A stretch of 64,000 bases of DNA from Karalla daura (taxonomy: Eukaryota; Chordata; Actinopteri; Chaetodontiformes; Leiognathidae), in assembly GCA_029224185.1 (NCBI GenBank), contig CM055205.1:9293088-9357087 (forward strand), read 5' to 3'. Below the pieces are notes generated by a model. It saw only the letters and a list, made by a program, of their open reading frames with translations. It made no database searches and was not told the DNA's origin. Shown here in pieces: positions 62,051 to 64,000 of this stretch (position 1 is the stretch's first letter; every line of letters starts with the position of its first letter). A program made the translations under genes and the position numbers.

Positions 62051-63371
62051 TTGTGTCTCATGTTCATGTCTCAGCTGTTGGGAAATGAGGAAGTCCGTGA
62101 ATCAGAGTCAAAATCAAAGTCAAAAGGGGAACAAGAAAGGCACTGAATGTATTATGACTCTGACCACACTTGTACGTCTTCGTATATCCACAGTATGCCT
62201 TTCAGAAAAAAAGGTATTTCTTAGGTAGCAGAGTGTTAGCATTACATGAATGCTGGGCTTCCATATTCAGGAGACTAAACTATATTGATCGTTGTGAGAA
62301 TGTCGCTTGAGGAGGAACTCATCATCACTATTTGTATAGACAGCTTTGGCTGATACATATGCATCACCAGCAGAAGTTCAGTGTGTTTTTTTTCCTCTGA
62401 AATATCAATATATGGCTTGCACGATGGATGGATGTTTCTGTGTGGTGCTTGCATGCATCTCCCCATGTGTCTGTGTGGGTTTTCTCTGGGAACTCTGGTT
62501 TCCTCTTACGGTCCATAAATGTCTGTTAAGGTCAATTGATGAGTCAGTTGCCCCTTGGCGTGAGGGTGAATGGCGTGTGTGTGGTGACCTGTCCAAGGCG
62601 TATTCCCTGCCTTTTCCCTGTGTGCACTAGAGATGGGCACTGGCAGAGCCCTGTGACAGTTTCAAGGTGCAAAGTGGTTAAGATGATGGAAGGATGTTAA
62701 CATGTAAAGTGGCTAACAGCTGTAAGTTAAAGCAAAAGTACCTATCCTTTAAAATGCAGCCTTGTGGAAGTGTTAATAAATAGAAATACTTCAGTGATAG
62801 TGCTTCAAAGAGTTGGCAGAAAATCAGCATGAAATTCTGCATTTAACTCACAGGCGCTTTCATGTTCCCTATAGTGTAAAGTTGGGCCGCTTGATGCGTT
62901 TATGCGTCCCAGAGGTCTCTGCTAAAATAATATTTTAAGGAGGGGGGCATCTCAATAAAATCTATGGTCAGACCAAATGTTATTTTATTGTTATTTTTAG
63001 TGAAAGCAAGTTGAGAAACTCTTGAACTCTCTAAAAACATAACTTGATGAGAATGACCTTATTGTACTACTCTAGAAAAGCGTAGTTACTCCAGATCGTC
63101 TTCTATTAGTTCCACATTAAAGAAATGTACAATGTTGCTCACACAGGCTTAATCCATCCGGAGATGTAAGGAATGTTACAATTTTACAGCGGTATTTCCA
63201 GTGGCGGTTTCCTCTCTTGCCTCTCTATTGCCTCTAAGTAAACATCGGTGTTGCTCAGCCCAAAGAAGTAAATCTGTGTCTCTGTGCAGCCCTTCTTACG
63301 CCTCTCCTGTCCCTGAACCCACAGACCCGTCCTCACATTGAAGGCCTGGTGAACCGCCCTCTGACCTGCAG
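61681..63371 (+). other. atp6v1c1 intron 1
   Basis: It holds a (GT)n run at 62010-62050 and a SINE copy at 62430-62640. The acceptor could be CTGCAG at 63371 or CCCACAG near 63322; both leave the coding start unchanged. Confidence 0.55.
62430..62640 (+). repeat. SINE copy
   Basis: Modules in order: GTCTGTGTGGGTTTTCTCTGG, CTGGTTTCCTCTTACGGTCC, GGTCAATTGATGAGTC, GCGTGAGGGTGAATGGCG and GGTGACCTGTCCAAGGCG. Confidence 0.7.
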
Positions 63372-63373
63372 CC

Positions 63374-64000
63374 ATGACAGAATTCTGGTTGATCTCCGCT
63401 CCGGGGGAGAAGACGTGCCAGCAGACCTGGGACAAGCTGATGGTGGCCACCACACGGGCCAACAACCTGTCCAATAACAACAAGTTCAACATCCCCGATC
63501 TCAAGGTCAGACAGCTGCCCGTTTGCCTCCTCACCGGAAACTAACTTACTCGTATTCATAGGAGTCAGCACCTTCCCTTGTTCTGTCTCCAACAGGTTGG
63601 GACGCTTGACGTCTTAGTGGGTCTGTCCGATGAGCTTGCTAAGCTCGACACCTTTGTGGAAAGGTAGATTTTGCAGTTAGTTCTTCCTTTGTTTCTTATT
63701 CCCCGAGAGTTTGAAGACTTGTGAGCTCACGCCGTGCTGTGTTGTTTCAGCGTGGTGAAGAAGGTCGCTCAGTACATGGCCGATGTCCTGGAGGACAGCC
63801 GAGACAAAGTCCAGGAGAACCTGCTTGCCAATGGGGGTAATCGCAATCACTGCGTAGTGGTCGTAGAAGTCACAGCTGGGGAGAGGAAGACGAGTGACGC
63901 TATTGACTGAACTCTGTGTTTACAACTCTCCTCAGTTGACCTGGTCACCTATATCACCAGATTCCAGTGGGACATGGCTAAGTATCCAATCAAACAGTCC
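63374..64000 (+). CDS. atp6v1c1: V-type H+-ATPase subunit C1, N-terminal part
   Basis: Coding exons 63374-63505, 63596-63663, 63751-63836 and 63936-64000 (cut by the window edge), in frame, giving the first 117 of about 382 residues. It starts MTEFWLISAPGEKTCQQTW and continues [21 protein letters not shown], then VVKKVAQYMADVLEDS and ITRFQWDMAKYPIKQS, nearly identical to human ATP6V1C1. Subunit C bridges the V1 and V0 parts of the proton pump and controls its reversible assembly. The adjacent, divergent azin1 gene matches the human ATP6V1C1-AZIN1 neighbourhood. A or B duplicate status cannot be settled here. Confidence 0.97.

Noticed and set aside
63184..63592. Minus-strand ORFs opposite the first atp6v1c1 coding exon
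   Set aside because: Antisense shadows; the plus strand has the near-identical ATP6V1C1 N-terminus with correct splicing.

Overview
This is vertebrate nuclear DNA, almost certainly from a teleost fish. Genes are split into many short exons with GT-AG introns, CpG-rich promoters and AATAAA signals. The intergenic DNA holds many (CA)n microsatellites, long poly-C runs and several copies of a tRNA-derived SINE of a kind common in teleosts. No prokaryotic, viral or CRISPR features were seen. All gene models were spliced by hand; every complete model keeps frame through all junctions.

Layout. (1) 1-9.1 kb: a tandem array of receptor-transporting-protein (RTP/3CxxC zinc-ribbon) genes on +: the 3' UTR of a copy lying off the left edge, then two complete three-exon copies (2198-3536 and 5040-8724). 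Both full copies have interferon-response-like elements in the promoter, better preserved in the second. Intron 2 of the second copy carries a 2.7 kb near-perfect palindrome. (2) 9.4-30.8 kb: ankib1 (+), an RBR E3 ubiquitin ligase with an upstream-ORF-rich leader and a long proline-rich last exon. (3) 31.7-34.5 kb: snrpd1 (+). (4) 35.7-38.0 kb: ggct (+). (5) 39.7 to about 48.5 kb: adnp2-like zinc-finger/homeobox gene (-). (6) 52.4-58.2 kb: azin1, antizyme inhibitor 1 (-), with its split non-AUG upstream ORF encoding a Pro-Pro-Trp stall motif. (7) 61.5-64 kb: the 5' part of atp6v1c1 (+), cut by the window edge; it sits head-to-head with azin1, as these genes also neighbour each other in human.

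The genes do not form one pathway. They are mostly housekeeping genes (splicing, ubiquitin, glutathione cycle, polyamine control, V-ATPase) next to a locally expanded, probably interferon-responsive RTP cluster. The least ordinary signals are the fold-back inverted duplication inside the RTP intron, the conversion of the second CxxC of the RTP zinc ribbon to CxxH, the azin1 upstream ORF, the loss of ODC catalytic residues in azin1, and the (TG)n-poly(C) tract that serves as an ankib1 3' splice site.
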